A DNA stretch of 64,000 nt, taken from assembly GCA_012960245.1 (NCBI GenBank), contig DUBO01000050.1:102039-166038 (forward strand), given 5' to 3'. This document shows positions 7,774 through 16,372 of the stretch, piece after piece. The stretch's first letter is position 1. Every line of letters starts with the position of its first letter. The position numbers and the translations under genes are program-made. The stretch comes from Candidatus Binatota bacterium (GTDB lineage Bacteria; Desulfobacterota; Binatia; UBA1149). The notes beneath the pieces were generated by a model that searched no databases, had not been told where the DNA came from, and saw nothing but the letters and a program-made list of their open reading frames with translations.

Positions 7774-9116
7774 TACAGGCCACCGGCCAGTCGGCCCGGG
7801 GACAGTATGCCAACGGGGTCAAAGCGCTTTTTCAGTTCTCGCATCAGTCCCAGTCCTGCCGGGCGCCCGTGCCAGCAGTCGACGAGTTCATACAGCTCGG
7901 CGGGCGCCTGCTCGACCACCACGCGCGCCTTGTAGTCGAAGGCGGCCTGCCTGAGTTCGACCAGCAGCGCGGCCATCTCCCGGGGCGATCGCCCACCGGC
8001 GGCAGTCTGCCTGGCTTTCACCGGTGGTAGGGGCTCAAGGCCTATCACGGTTTCGCCCGAGCAGAGGTGGGTCAGCAACTGGTAGCTCCCGCCGGCCTTG
8101 ACGAGGGTCGTTATCCTGTCGGCGAAGGCCAGCGCCTGGCCGGGCATCGAAACCGCGCGCAGGCGCAGCAGCCAGTCCTGGTGGAGCGCGTCGTGGTGGT
8201 CGGGCGGGTTGTCGGATCTCGCCAACGGCGCGCAGCCGAGCAGCTCGCGCAGCCGTGCCTGCTGGTAGTCGAGCTCGGAGTTTCCACCCTCGATGCGAAG
8301 CAGCAGCAGGGGCCGCTCGTGGTCGTTATCGGGCGAGCTGCCGGCGCTGTCTCTACCGCCGCTTTGCAGCAGGTCCATCATCACCGGCGAGAGTTCGCTG
8401 TTGAGCAGGCTCGCGCGGGTAGCCACGGCCGCCGCGGTGTCGGCGAGGCGATACTGGAGGGTGAGTGCCGCCACTGGCCGCGGGAAGGTGCGCAGCGTGA
8501 GCTGGGTGATAATTGCCAGGCTGCCGTTGGAGCCTGCGAGAAGGCGCACGAGGTCATAGCCGGCCACGTTCTTTACCACCTGTCCGCCTACCGTGAGCTC
8601 TCGCCCCGAGCCGTCGATGGCGTTCAGGCCCAGCACCATGTCGCGAAAACAACCAAATCCAGCAGAAGAGCTGCAGGTGGTGTCGGCGGCCACGAGGCCA
8701 CCCAGCGTGGCTTGCCCGGCGAGCGGCGGGTCGAGCGGCAGGCGCTGACCCGAGGCCGCAAGCGTGCGGTTGAGTTCGGTGAGCGTCGCTCCGGCGCTGA
8801 TGGTGACGACCATGTCGTTGGGGCGAGCGTCGACCGGTCCACCGAGGCCGCGGGTGGACAGCAGCAGGTCGAGTGCGCGCGGGGGGTTGGCCGCGCCCAT
8901 GGCCGTGCCTCCACCGGTGACCACCAGCGCCAGCCCCTCGCTTCGTGCCGTGTTTACGCAGCTGAGCAGTTCCTGCTGGTCGCGCGGCGAGAGGACAGTG
9001 GGCGCAGTCAGGCCTGACAAGGTCTCGTCGGGGCGGGCGTCACGGGAGGGCACCCCCTTGGTGCCGGCGGCGAGTGCCGCGCTCCTGGCCCTGGTTCCGT
9101 TCTGGCTTGCCTGCAC
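7773..9116 (-). CDS. glcE: Glycolate oxidase FAD-binding subunit GlcE
   Basis: The 447-aa protein has a PCMH-type FAD-binding fold in its N-terminal half (about residues 38-215), with VVTGGGTAMG and the conserved QVVKNVAGYDLVRLLAGS block, and a shorter C-terminal region ending with the FDPVGILSPGR helix shared with GlcD. It is a known second flavin subunit of the D-2-hydroxyacid oxidising complex. It starts with GTG at 9116, two bases after the glcD stop codon. It is somewhat longer than E. coli GlcE because of an N-terminal extension of about 30 residues. Confidence 0.92.
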   Translation of the reverse strand: MQASQNGTRARSAALAAGTKGVPSRDARPDETLSGLTAPTVLSPRDQQELLSCVNTARSEGLALVVTGGGTAMGAANPPRALDLLLSTRGLGGPVDARPNDMVVTISAGATLTELNRTLAASGQRLPLDPPLAGQATLGGLVAADTTCSSSAGFGCFRDMVLGLNAIDGSGRELTVGGQVVKNVAGYDLVRLLAGSNGSLAIITQLTLRTFPRPVAALTLQYRLADTAAAVATRASLLNSELSPVMMDLLQSGGRDSAGSSPDNDHERPLLLLRIEGGNSELDYQQARLRELLGCAPLARSDNPPDHHDALHQDWLLRLRAVSMPGQALAFADRITTLVKAGGSYQLLTHLCSGETVIGLEPLPPVKARQTAAGGRSPREMAALLVELRQAAFDYKARVVVEQAPAELYELVDCWHGRPAGLGLMRELKKRFDPVGILSPGRLAGGL

Positions 9117-9118
9117 TG

Positions 9119-10567
9119 TCAGCCGCCTCCCCTTGGGCGCGGGCGTGTGACCTCTACGCAGTGGCGGTCACTGGGCAGAATCTTGTGGGGATTGCACAGC
9201 GAGCGCGGGTTGAATACCTCGCGCAGGTCGGCCATTGCGGCAAGGGTAGCGGGCCCAAAGCTGGCCGGCATGAGATCGGTTTTTTCTATGCCTATTCCGT
9301 GCTCACCGGTTACCGAGCCGCCCAGTTCGAGGCAGGCCAGGAGTATGTCGCGGCCGGCGTCGAGCACGCGGGTGACCTGCTCGGGATCGTTCTCATCGTA
9401 GAGCAACAGTGGATGAATGTTGCCGTCACCGGCGTGCATGAGATTGGCTATGCGCAGCTTGTAGCGGCGGCCGATTTCGCCGACGCGCTCGACTATTTCG
9501 GGTAGGGCGCTGCGTGGGACAACGCCGTCCTGGGTGCAGTATGACGGCGCCAGTCGGCCCATGGCGCCAAACGCGCGCTTGCGCGATTTCCACAGCAACT
9601 CGCGTTCCCGGGGGTCGTCGGCGCGGCGGATTTCGCTCGCGCCCTGCTCGTTGCAGGCCTCGGTTACCTGCACGCACTGCTCGTCGAGGGCTGCCGCCAA
9701 TCCGTCCAGCTCGATGATGAGCACTGCCCCGGCGTCGGCCGGAAATCCAAAACCGTAGGCGGCCTCGACCGCCTTGATCACCAGCGCGTCCATCATTTCG
9801 AGCGCGGCGGGCACCAGCCCGGCCGCGATGATGGCCGACACCGCCCGGCTGGCTTCGAGCACACCGGGGAACACGGCCAGCATGGTCGCCACCGCTTGCG
9901 GGGTTCTGACCAGCGCCAGCGTGGCCGAGGTTATGATGCCCAGCGTGCCCTCGCTGCCGGTTACAACGCCGGCCAGGTCAAATCCACCGCTGCCGGCCTC
10001 GCGCGACAGTTGCAGCACTTCGCCGTCGGGCAGCACCAGCTCAAGGCCGAGCAAGTGGTTCACGGTCACGCCGTACTTGAGAGTGTGCGGGCCGCCGCTG
10101 TTCTCGGCGACGTTGCCTCCTATGGTGCAGGCGGCCTGGCTCGAGGGATCGGGCGCGTAGTGCAAGCCATCGCCTTGGACCAGGCGGGTGACGTCGAGGT
10201 TGACCACGCCCGCTTCGACTTCGACGCGGCGGTTGTCGAGATCCACGTTGCGGATTCGTCGCATGCGACTGGTGCCTATCATCACCGGGATGTCGGCTGG
10301 CAGGCAGCCACCGCTCACGCCCGTGCCTGCGCCGCGCGGTACAAAGGCGATACCGGCCTTGTGGAGCAGCTCTACCGAGCGCGACACCTCCTGGGTCGTG
10401 GCGGGCAGCAGCACCAGGGCCGGCCGGGCTTTTTCGAGCGTGTAGCCGTCGCACTCGTAAACCCTCAACGCGGCTTCGCCGGTGAGCAGTCCCTCCTCTC
10501 CCAGCATCCGCCTCAGTCTGGTCACCAGCCCGGCGTCCAGCGGCGGGTTGCTCAAGGTAGCGCTCAC
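9119..10567 (-). CDS. glcD: Glycolate oxidase catalytic subunit GlcD
   Basis: The 482-aa FAD-linked oxidase converts glycolate (or another D-2-hydroxyacid) to glyoxylate. Visible blocks are the PCMH FAD domain (PRGAGTGVSGGCLP, NVAENSGGPHTLKYG, VVTGSEGTLGIIT) and the C-terminal FAD-oxidase domain with NLMHAGDGNIHP, GGSVTGEHGIG and FNPRSLCNPHKILP. Gene order glcD-glcE-glcF is standard. Starts with GTG at 10567. The divergent aminotransferase at 10640 supports a glyoxylate-producing role over a D-lactate dehydrogenase. Confidence 0.93.
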   Translation of the reverse strand: MSATLSNPPLDAGLVTRLRRMLGEEGLLTGEAALRVYECDGYTLEKARPALVLLPATTQEVSRSVELLHKAGIAFVPRGAGTGVSGGCLPADIPVMIGTSRMRRIRNVDLDNRRVEVEAGVVNLDVTRLVQGDGLHYAPDPSSQAACTIGGNVAENSGGPHTLKYGVTVNHLLGLELVLPDGEVLQLSREAGSGGFDLAGVVTGSEGTLGIITSATLALVRTPQAVATMLAVFPGVLEASRAVSAIIAAGLVPAALEMMDALVIKAVEAAYGFGFPADAGAVLIIELDGLAAALDEQCVQVTEACNEQGASEIRRADDPRERELLWKSRKRAFGAMGRLAPSYCTQDGVVPRSALPEIVERVGEIGRRYKLRIANLMHAGDGNIHPLLLYDENDPEQVTRVLDAGRDILLACLELGGSVTGEHGIGIEKTDLMPASFGPATLAAMADLREVFNPRSLCNPHKILPSDRHCVEVTRPRPRGGG

Positions 10568-10639
10568 GCATTGAATCTAACGGCTGCGGCCCACCCGCGC
10601 CAGAGGGCCCCCGGGTTGTCTTCGGGAGGGGGGCGCCTT

Positions 10640-11827
10640 ATGCAGCTGATCGTGAGCGATAAAACTCAGCAGGCTTCTTTTGTTCCGCCCGATAGGCTGT
10701 TGCTTGGCCCCGGTCCGGCCATGGTGCACGAGCGGGTTTACGCTGCCATGTCGCGGCCGATTATCGGCCATCTTGACCCCGCTTTCCTGGATCTCATGGA
10801 CAGGGTGCAGGGCAATCTTCGTCGGGCGTTCGGAACCGAAAATGCAATGACCCTGCCGGTGTCGGGTACCGGGTCGGCCGGCATGCAGGCTTGTTTTGCC
10901 AACCTGCTTGAAGTTGGCGACGAAGTTGTGGTGGGCGTGAACGGGGTGTTCGGCACGCGCATGGCCGACGTTGCCGAGCGGCTGGGTGCGCGCGTGCGCA
11001 GGGTCGAGGCCGAGTGGGGCGAGGTGATACCCGTCGAGGCGCTGGCCGAGGCGCTCGCTGCATGCGACAGCCCACGTTTGCTCGCCGTGGTGCACGCTGA
11101 GACTTCCACCGGCGCCTGGCAGCCGGTGCAGGGGCTGGGCCAGCTGGCCCACGACTCGGGTGCCCTGTTGATGGTGGATGCCGTTACCTCGCTGGCCGGC
11201 TGCCCGCTGGAGGTCGACGCCTGGGAAATCGACGCCTGTTACAGCGGTACACAGAAGTGCCTCAGTTGCCCGCCTGGGCTGTCGCCGTTGACGATGAGCG
11301 AGCGCGCCATGCAACGCGTGGCCGACAGGAAGAGCGCCGTTTCGAGCTGGTATCTCGACCTGGGCTTGATCGCCGGTTACTTCGGAAGCGCACGCGTGTA
11401 TCACCACACCGCGCCCATCTCGATGCTTTACGCGCTGGACGAGGCACTGCTGCTGGTGCACGAGGAAGGGCTTCACGCGCGCTGGGACAGGCACCGCTCC
11501 AACCACGAAGCGTTGTGGGCTGGCCTGGCTACGCTCGGCCTGGAGCCCGCCGCGAGCGAGGGGCACCGGTTGTGGATGCTCAACAGCGTGCTCGTGCCCG
11601 ATGGCGTAGACGAGGCGGGCCTGCGGCGCTCATTGCTCGAGGATAACGGTATCGAAATAGGCCCCGGTCTTGGCCCGTTGGCTGGGCGCGTGTGGCGTAT
11701 AGGCCTGATGGGCGAGTCGAGCAGGGCGGCCAACGTACTGCGCTTGCTCGGCGCCCTGGCGCAGCTGTTGGGCGGCGACGCCGCGAAGGCGCGGCGCGCG
11801 GCCGAGCAGTCCGGCCTGCAGGGCTGA
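10640..11827 (+). CDS. Class V aminotransferase, serine/alanine-glyoxylate type
   Basis: This 395-aa PLP enzyme is of the AGT/SPT group, which makes glycine from glyoxylate with alanine or serine as amino donor. N-terminal LLGPGPAMVHERV and GHLDPAF are characteristic; PLP-pocket features are the SGTGSAGM loop, VHAETSTGAWQPV, MVDAVTSLAG and the lysine in YSGTQKCLSCPPG. The start is fixed by a strong upstream GGGAGGGG sequence. It is divergent from glcDEF with only 72 bp between the start codons, so co-regulation of glycolate oxidation and glyoxylate amination is likely. The amino donor cannot be read from sequence. Confidence 0.9.
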   Translation: MQLIVSDKTQQASFVPPDRLLLGPGPAMVHERVYAAMSRPIIGHLDPAFLDLMDRVQGNLRRAFGTENAMTLPVSGTGSAGMQACFANLLEVGDEVVVGVNGVFGTRMADVAERLGARVRRVEAEWGEVIPVEALAEALAACDSPRLLAVVHAETSTGAWQPVQGLGQLAHDSGALLMVDAVTSLAGCPLEVDAWEIDACYSGTQKCLSCPPGLSPLTMSERAMQRVADRKSAVSSWYLDLGLIAGYFGSARVYHHTAPISMLYALDEALLLVHEEGLHARWDRHRSNHEALWAGLATLGLEPAASEGHRLWMLNSVLVPDGVDEAGLRRSLLEDNGIEIGPGLGPLAGRVWRIGLMGESSRAANVLRLLGALAQLLGGDAAKARRAAEQSGLQG

Positions 11828-11879
11828 AGTCTCGGCCCGCTCATTAAGCGATTAGTGTGCATTTGATCGCTCGCAGCTG

Positions 11880-11907
11880 TTGACATCTGTGGGGCTCGAA
11901 TCACAAT
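11880..11907 (+). promoter_or_regulatory. Sigma70 promoter upstream of mltA
   Basis: A perfect -35 TTGACA (11880-11885) is followed after 16 bp by CACAAT (11902-11907), about 72 bp upstream of the mltA start. Confidence 0.5.
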
Positions 11908-11978
11908 AGAAAGGTGGCGCTGAGGTCGGTCCCATGGCGGACAGGCTACGGTGGTGAGGCAGGAGATTGAGGCGGAGG

Positions 11979-13277
11979 ATGAGGTGGCCCCTAGGGTTAA
12001 GGAGCGGTGGATTGCTGCTCTTGTTGGTCTTTCTTCCCTCCTGCGGCGTGCTCCCCCTGGATTTTAATTCATCCCCCGCAACTTCCTACGAGCGCACCCA
12101 ACGTGTCGGTGTCATAGGCGACGATCTCGACGTGGAAAGCCTCCTGGCCGCGGCCTCGGCCAGCCTCGACTACTACGACAGCCGGGGTCGGCGCAAGCGT
12201 TACTCGCTCGATCACGATACTTACAGCGCCAAGCAGCTCCGCCACAGCGTGGAGCATTTTGTTGAGCTGGTTCGGCACACGCCCACCGCCTTGCTTCACC
12301 AGCGCCTGGCAGAGGAGTGCCGCGCCTACGCGCCCAACGAGGGAGCGCGGTTCACGGCCTACTACGAGCCGGTGCTCGAGGCGCGCAGCAGCCCCGACGA
12401 AAAATTTCGTCACCCGGTCTACGCGCGCCCCGACGAGCTCACGCGTGTGGAGCTGGGGCGCTTCTTCAAGGGAGACCAGAGGCTCATCCACGGCAAGGTA
12501 AAGGACGGTGACCTCGTGCCCTACCTCACGCGTGAAGAGATCGACGGCAGCCGGCTTCTCGAGGGTCGTGATCTCGAACTGGCGTGGGTGGACGACCCGG
12601 TCGCGCTGTACTTTTTGCATGTGCAGGGTTCAGGCCGCTTGCGCATGGAAGACGGCCGTGTGATGCGCGTGAACTTCTCGGCGAGCAACGGCTTGTCTTA
12701 CTTCAGCGTGGGCAGGTGGATGCTCGACAACCGCGTGCTGGGGCCGGGGCAGGGTTCGTCGAGTTCCATACGTTCCTGGCTCACCCTCAATCCCGAGCAG
12801 CGCGACGGCGTGCTGTTTCGCAACCCGCGTTACATATTTTTTCGCGAGGTTGATCTCGCCGACAACCAGGGGCCCATAGGTTCGCTGGGAGTTCCCCTGA
12901 TCGGCGGGCGCTCGATAGCCACAGACCCGAGCTTCGTTCCGCCCGGGGCGCTCACTTACATCGTCAGCCGCCGTCCCCAGCTCAACGACAAGGGACAGGT
13001 GGCCAGCTGGCGGCACTTTGCCCGCTTTGCTTTCAACCACGATACCGGCGGCGCCATCAAGGGAGCCGGCCGCGCTGACATTTACTGGGGCGAGGGCGAA
13101 AAGCGGGGGCTGGAGGCCGGTTACATGAACGAGCCCGGTCGCATGGCGGTGCTGCTCTGCGGCGTGCAACCGCGGCCCACGTCGCCCACGCGGCAAGCAG
13201 CCGTAAACAAAATGGGTAAGGTCAGCTGGCCTTACTTCAAGCCTGTGTCTCCCACCGTCGTTGCTTCCGCGGGCTGA
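11979..13277 (+). CDS. mltA: Membrane-bound lytic murein transglycosylase A
   Basis: Cleaves peptidoglycan glycan strands to form 1,6-anhydromuropeptides. The protein (432 aa from ATG 11979) starts with a lipoprotein signal (LLLLLVFLPSCG). The MltA barrel domain (FTAYYEPVLEA ... YFLHVQGSGRL) is followed by the C-terminal 3D domain with GRSIATDPSFVPPGA and FNHDTGGAIKGAGRADIYWG, the latter holding the catalytic Asp region. A TTG at 11967 is a possible earlier start, but ATG 11979 gives a better spaced Shine-Dalgarno and a normal signal peptide. It is likely an outer-membrane lipoprotein. Confidence 0.93.
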   Translation: MRWPLGLRSGGLLLLLVFLPSCGVLPLDFNSSPATSYERTQRVGVIGDDLDVESLLAAASASLDYYDSRGRRKRYSLDHDTYSAKQLRHSVEHFVELVRHTPTALLHQRLAEECRAYAPNEGARFTAYYEPVLEARSSPDEKFRHPVYARPDELTRVELGRFFKGDQRLIHGKVKDGDLVPYLTREEIDGSRLLEGRDLELAWVDDPVALYFLHVQGSGRLRMEDGRVMRVNFSASNGLSYFSVGRWMLDNRVLGPGQGSSSSIRSWLTLNPEQRDGVLFRNPRYIFFREVDLADNQGPIGSLGVPLIGGRSIATDPSFVPPGALTYIVSRRPQLNDKGQVASWRHFARFAFNHDTGGAIKGAGRADIYWGEGEKRGLEAGYMNEPGRMAVLLCGVQPRPTSPTRQAAVNKMGKVSWPYFKPVSPTVVASAG

Positions 13278-13322
13278 GCCCCGGCAGTTGACCCGGGACT
13301 GCAGGCCGGAAAACTCGCGGCT

Positions 13323-14120
13323 TCACCAGGCGGCGTAGCCGCCGTCCACGGGTATCACCGAGCCGGTCACGTAAGACGAAGCGGGTGACGCCAGGAACAG
13401 GCAGGCCGTCCTCAGTTCGCCCGCCCGCCCCATTCGGTTCATGGGGCAACCGCGGCTCATTCGGTCGACCACGCTTTCCTTGGCGGTGCTGCCGCCGGTC
13501 ATTTCGCTGGGAAACCAGGCCGGCGCGATGGCGTTCACCGTTATACCATCGCCCGCCCACTCAACGGCCAGCTGCCGGGTGAGGTTAGTGAGCCCGCCCT
13601 TGGAAGCGCTGTACGCAGCCAGCCGGAACAGCGAGCTGCCGAGACTGCCGAAGATCGAACTTACGTTGATTATGCGCCCGCCTCGCCCGCTTGCGCGCAT
13701 GCCTTCGGCGGCCAGCAATGAGAGTTGGAAAGCGGCGCTGAGGTTGACGGCGAGCGAATCGTCCCAGGCCTTGGGCCACTGAGTTTCGGCCCGCCCGGTC
13801 ACCGATATGCCCGCGTTGTTGACCAGTATGTCTACACCGCCGGCCTCGGCCGACAGTTTGGGCCACGCTGCCGCCACCGCTTCACGCTCGCTTATGTCGA
13901 GCGCGTGCGTGGTCACGGTGGCCCCCCAGCGTTGGCGTAGCAGTTCGGCCTGTTCGTCGAGCTGCTGCTTGCGCCTGGCCACGAGCAGCAGCGAGGCCCC
14001 GGCCGAGGCCAGCGCGTCGGCAAACTCGGTGCCAAGGCCCGACGACGCGCCGGTCACCAGCGCGACGCGACCCGCGAGAGAAAACAATTCCGCGGGCGAT
14101 TCCGCTTCAACCGTGCTCAT
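13323..14120 (-). CDS. Short-chain dehydrogenase/reductase
   Basis: The 265-aa classical SDR has the cofactor motif TGASSGLG (about residues 24-31), NNAG, the catalytic Ser (NVSS) and YSASKGG with Tyr/Lys, and the C-terminal PVDGGYAAW end. ARRK after the second strand suggests NADP(H). The start overlaps the LOG gene stop by 4 bp (ATGA). The substrate is unknown; the gluconate 5-dehydrogenase-like or FabG-like group is the closest general match. Confidence 0.9.
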   Translation of the reverse strand: MSTVEAESPAELFSLAGRVALVTGASSGLGTEFADALASAGASLLLVARRKQQLDEQAELLRQRWGATVTTHALDISEREAVAAAWPKLSAEAGGVDILVNNAGISVTGRAETQWPKAWDDSLAVNLSAAFQLSLLAAEGMRASGRGGRIINVSSIFGSLGSSLFRLAAYSASKGGLTNLTRQLAVEWAGDGITVNAIAPAWFPSEMTGGSTAKESVVDRMSRGCPMNRMGRAGELRTACLFLASPASSYVTGSVIPVDGGYAAW

Positions 14121-14764
14121 GGTGTTGCTCCACTGCGGGCAGTATTCGCGAACACGCCACGGCTCGCCAGCAATTCTACCGCGCTGTCGATGTCGTCGCA
14201 GAGATCAATCAGTTTCATGTGGCGTTCGCCGAGTTCGGTGAGCCCGCTCAGGCTTTCGAGCGCAGCTGGCCATTCGCTGCCCACCAGCAGCAGGGGCCGC
14301 GCCGGGAGTAGGCTCATGTAGATTTCGTTCCACGCCAGGAAAATTTCGACCAGCGTGCCTATGCCTCCGCCCAGAGCTACCCACGCGTCGCTGCCGTGAA
14401 TAAGACCCTGCAGGCGCTCGTAGAGATCGCCGCAGGGGCGTTCTTCGCTGAGAAACTCGTTGGGCTCGCGGCCAGGAAAATCGGGCACGGTAAAGCCCAG
14501 TGCGTGGCCGCCTGCAGCCCGGGCGCCGCGCGAAACCGCTTCCATCACACCGCCGTAGCCACCGGAGGCAACTCGCGCTCCACGCTCGGCCAGCATCCGC
14601 CCCAGCCGCTCGGCCGATCGGTACAGCTCGTCGCCCGCGGGCGCCATCGAGCTGCCGAATACTGTTACTACCGTAGACTTGTTTTCATCCGTCACTGGAA
14701 ACCGTTTTCCTCTGGGTACAGGATGCATATCTCCGCGGCCCGGGTTTGTCACGGTCGCTCGCAT
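14117..14764 (-). CDS. LOG-family protein (TIGR00730-like)
   Basis: This 215-aa protein carries both hallmarks of the LOG fold: the nucleotide loop SGGYGGVMEAVSRGA and the catalytic-type LGGGIGTLVEIFLAWNE (usually PGGxGTxxE). Family members hydrolyse nucleoside 5'-monophosphates to base plus ribose 5-phosphate. The first about 30 residues are not conserved-looking; starts at 14728 (ATG) or 14695 (GTG) are equally possible. Coupled to the downstream SDR by an ATGA overlap. A second LOG-family gene lies at the left edge of the window. Confidence 0.85.
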   Translation of the reverse strand: MRATVTNPGRGDMHPVPRGKRFPVTDENKSTVVTVFGSSMAPAGDELYRSAERLGRMLAERGARVASGGYGGVMEAVSRGARAAGGHALGFTVPDFPGREPNEFLSEERPCGDLYERLQGLIHGSDAWVALGGGIGTLVEIFLAWNEIYMSLLPARPLLLVGSEWPAALESLSGLTELGERHMKLIDLCDDIDSAVELLASRGVFANTARSGATP

Positions 14765-14825
14765 AGCGAGGCCTCACCTGGCTACCAGGCACTGACACTA
14801 CCGCGGGGACCAGGACTGACAGTCA

Positions 14826-15680
14826 ATGAAACACTTCAGGGTAGATAGCAACGGCCAGCGCATAAACGTGACCGATTGGGGTGGGCAGGGTCGCACGCTG
14901 CTGTTCTCGCATCCCACGGGTTTTCTCGGCGCGGTATGGAAGCCGGTCATCGACGAGCTGCGTGGCATCGGTTTCGACGGTCGCGTCTTGTCGATCGATC
15001 ACCGTGGGCATGGTCTCAGCTCCAAGCCCGACGACGGTTACCAGTGGAGTAACTTCGTGGACGATCTCGAAGGCGTCATGGCCCGGCTCGAACTCGAAGT
15101 TGCCCTGGGCGTGGGCCACTCGGGCGGTGCCACTACGCTGGCTGGTGTGGCGGCGGCTGACGGGAAACGATTCGAGCGGCTGCTGCTGATCGATCCGATT
15201 CTTTTTGATCCCGTGGCCGACGCTTCGTTCGCCGAAGTGGACAACCCCATGTCGGCGCGTACGCGTACCCGCCGCATGGTGTGGCCGTCGCGCGAATACC
15301 TGTACGAAGTCTTTGCCTCCAAGCCCCCCTACGACACCTGGACCGAAGCGGCCCTGCGCGCATACGTTGAGCACGGCAGCTTTGATCGGCCCGACGGCGA
15401 GATAGAGCTGCTGTGCCCTGCTCGCCTCGAGGCGCGGGTATACCAGGGTGCAGCAGAGTCCAATGGCTTTGCCTATCTCGAGGCCCTCGACCTGCCGGTA
15501 CTCGTGGTAAAGGGAGAGACCACCGACTCGTTTTCTGATGAGCGCGCCGCGCGTGCGATGGATCGCCTGTCGCAAGGCCGCCTGCTTGTCGTGCCCGGCA
15601 GCACGCACTTCGTGCCCATGGAGTTTCCTCGAGCCATCGCCGACTTGATAGTTGAAGAACTCGACGACTCTGCCGCCTGA
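14826..15680 (+). CDS. Alpha/beta-fold hydrolase
   Basis: The 284-aa cytosolic protein shows SHPTGFLG (oxyanion loop, usually HGxxG), IDHRGHGLSS, the nucleophile elbow GHSGGA (Ser about 98) and a C-terminal catalytic His in PGSTHFVPME. The lid region is about residues 125-195. Substrate unknown; esterase, lactonase and haloalkane-dehalogenase-like members share this pattern. It ends 14 bp before the convergent small gene at 15695. Confidence 0.85.
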   Translation: MKHFRVDSNGQRINVTDWGGQGRTLLFSHPTGFLGAVWKPVIDELRGIGFDGRVLSIDHRGHGLSSKPDDGYQWSNFVDDLEGVMARLELEVALGVGHSGGATTLAGVAAADGKRFERLLLIDPILFDPVADASFAEVDNPMSARTRTRRMVWPSREYLYEVFASKPPYDTWTEAALRAYVEHGSFDRPDGEIELLCPARLEARVYQGAAESNGFAYLEALDLPVLVVKGETTDSFSDERAARAMDRLSQGRLLVVPGSTHFVPMEFPRAIADLIVEELDDSAA

Positions 15681-15694
15681 CCGGGTGGACCTGG

Positions 15695-15850
15695 TCAGTG
15701 CTCGTGGTTCTGTTGGTGATCGGCAGGCGAGGCCTGGGACGGGAAATGGCCGTCTGGCGAATGCGGGCTGTGCCCCAGGTAGCGGGCAAACGGCAGCGCG
15801 GCCAGTAGCAGACCCAGCAGTATCGCGGCGAGCAGGCGCGCGTCGTTCAC
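15695..15850 (-). CDS. Small membrane protein with His-rich tail (51 aa)
   Basis: This short gene starts with GTG at 15850 inside the stop codon of the upstream membrane gene (GTGA overlap), which suggests translational coupling. The product has one membrane helix (LLAAILLGLLLAALPFA, residues 5-21) and a hydrophilic tail containing seven histidines (YLGHSPHSPDGHF ... DHQQNHEH). A single-pass accessory subunit or metal-binding tail is possible; there is no family match by eye. It ends 14 bp from the convergent hydrolase gene. Confidence 0.55.
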   Translation of the reverse strand: MNDARLLAAILLGLLLAALPFARYLGHSPHSPDGHFPSQASPADHQQNHEH

Positions 15851-16263
15851 TCCCTGTCTGCCGATCGTTGCATGGTCACGGTTACGGCCACGAGCAGGAT
15901 CGCGGGCAGGTACACGGCCGGAAAATCGAGCAGCCAGTGATTGGCGGGCACCAGCCCGCGGGCGGTGTCGAGCACGTGCACGGCAGCGTGCAAAAGGTAG
16001 AAAAGACTTACCAGCACCATCACCGGCAGCCTGACGGGCGGTCGAACTGCGGCCCAGGCAAGCCCGAGGCCCATCATGCCGAAGGTGGCGCCCACGTCAC
16101 GAATGAAGTGCTCGTTGGCGGGACCGAAGTCGGGCACGGCGGCCGGAATGCCGTGATACCAGCCAATCGGGTCGGCCAGCATCCAGGAGGCATTGGCCAG
16201 GTTGCCGAGGGCAAATAGCGCGAGCGTCCACGCCCAGGGGTCGTTCTTGAGCTCTTTGGTCAT
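15847..16263 (-). CDS. Four-helix membrane protein, uncharacterised
   Basis: The start ATG at 16263 has a Shine-Dalgarno GGAAGA a few bases upstream; an earlier in-frame ATG at 16323 lacks one. The 138-aa product has about four membrane segments. The loop between the first two segments contains GPANEHFIRDVGATFG, and the third holds LLHAAVHVLD; these charged residues and histidines within or near the membrane look conserved-family-like, but I cannot name the family. It is coupled to the small His-rich protein gene downstream. Confidence 0.75.
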   Translation of the reverse strand: MTKELKNDPWAWTLALFALGNLANASWMLADPIGWYHGIPAAVPDFGPANEHFIRDVGATFGMMGLGLAWAAVRPPVRLPVMVLVSLFYLLHAAVHVLDTARGLVPANHWLLDFPAVYLPAILLVAVTVTMQRSADRE

Positions 16264-16372
16264 GTTTTCTTCCCCGATCCTGCTCGTCACAAAGGTATAG
16301 ACCAGCGCTGACGCAGTGCACAACCCGGCCGGGATGGTTTGCCAAAGCGCGGTATGGGGCTATACGGAGCCG

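Noticed and set aside
9896-10639. Forward extension of the aminotransferase frame upstream of 10640
   Set aside because: It runs antisense through glcD, and the conserved aminotransferase N-terminus and ribosome binding site begin at 10640.
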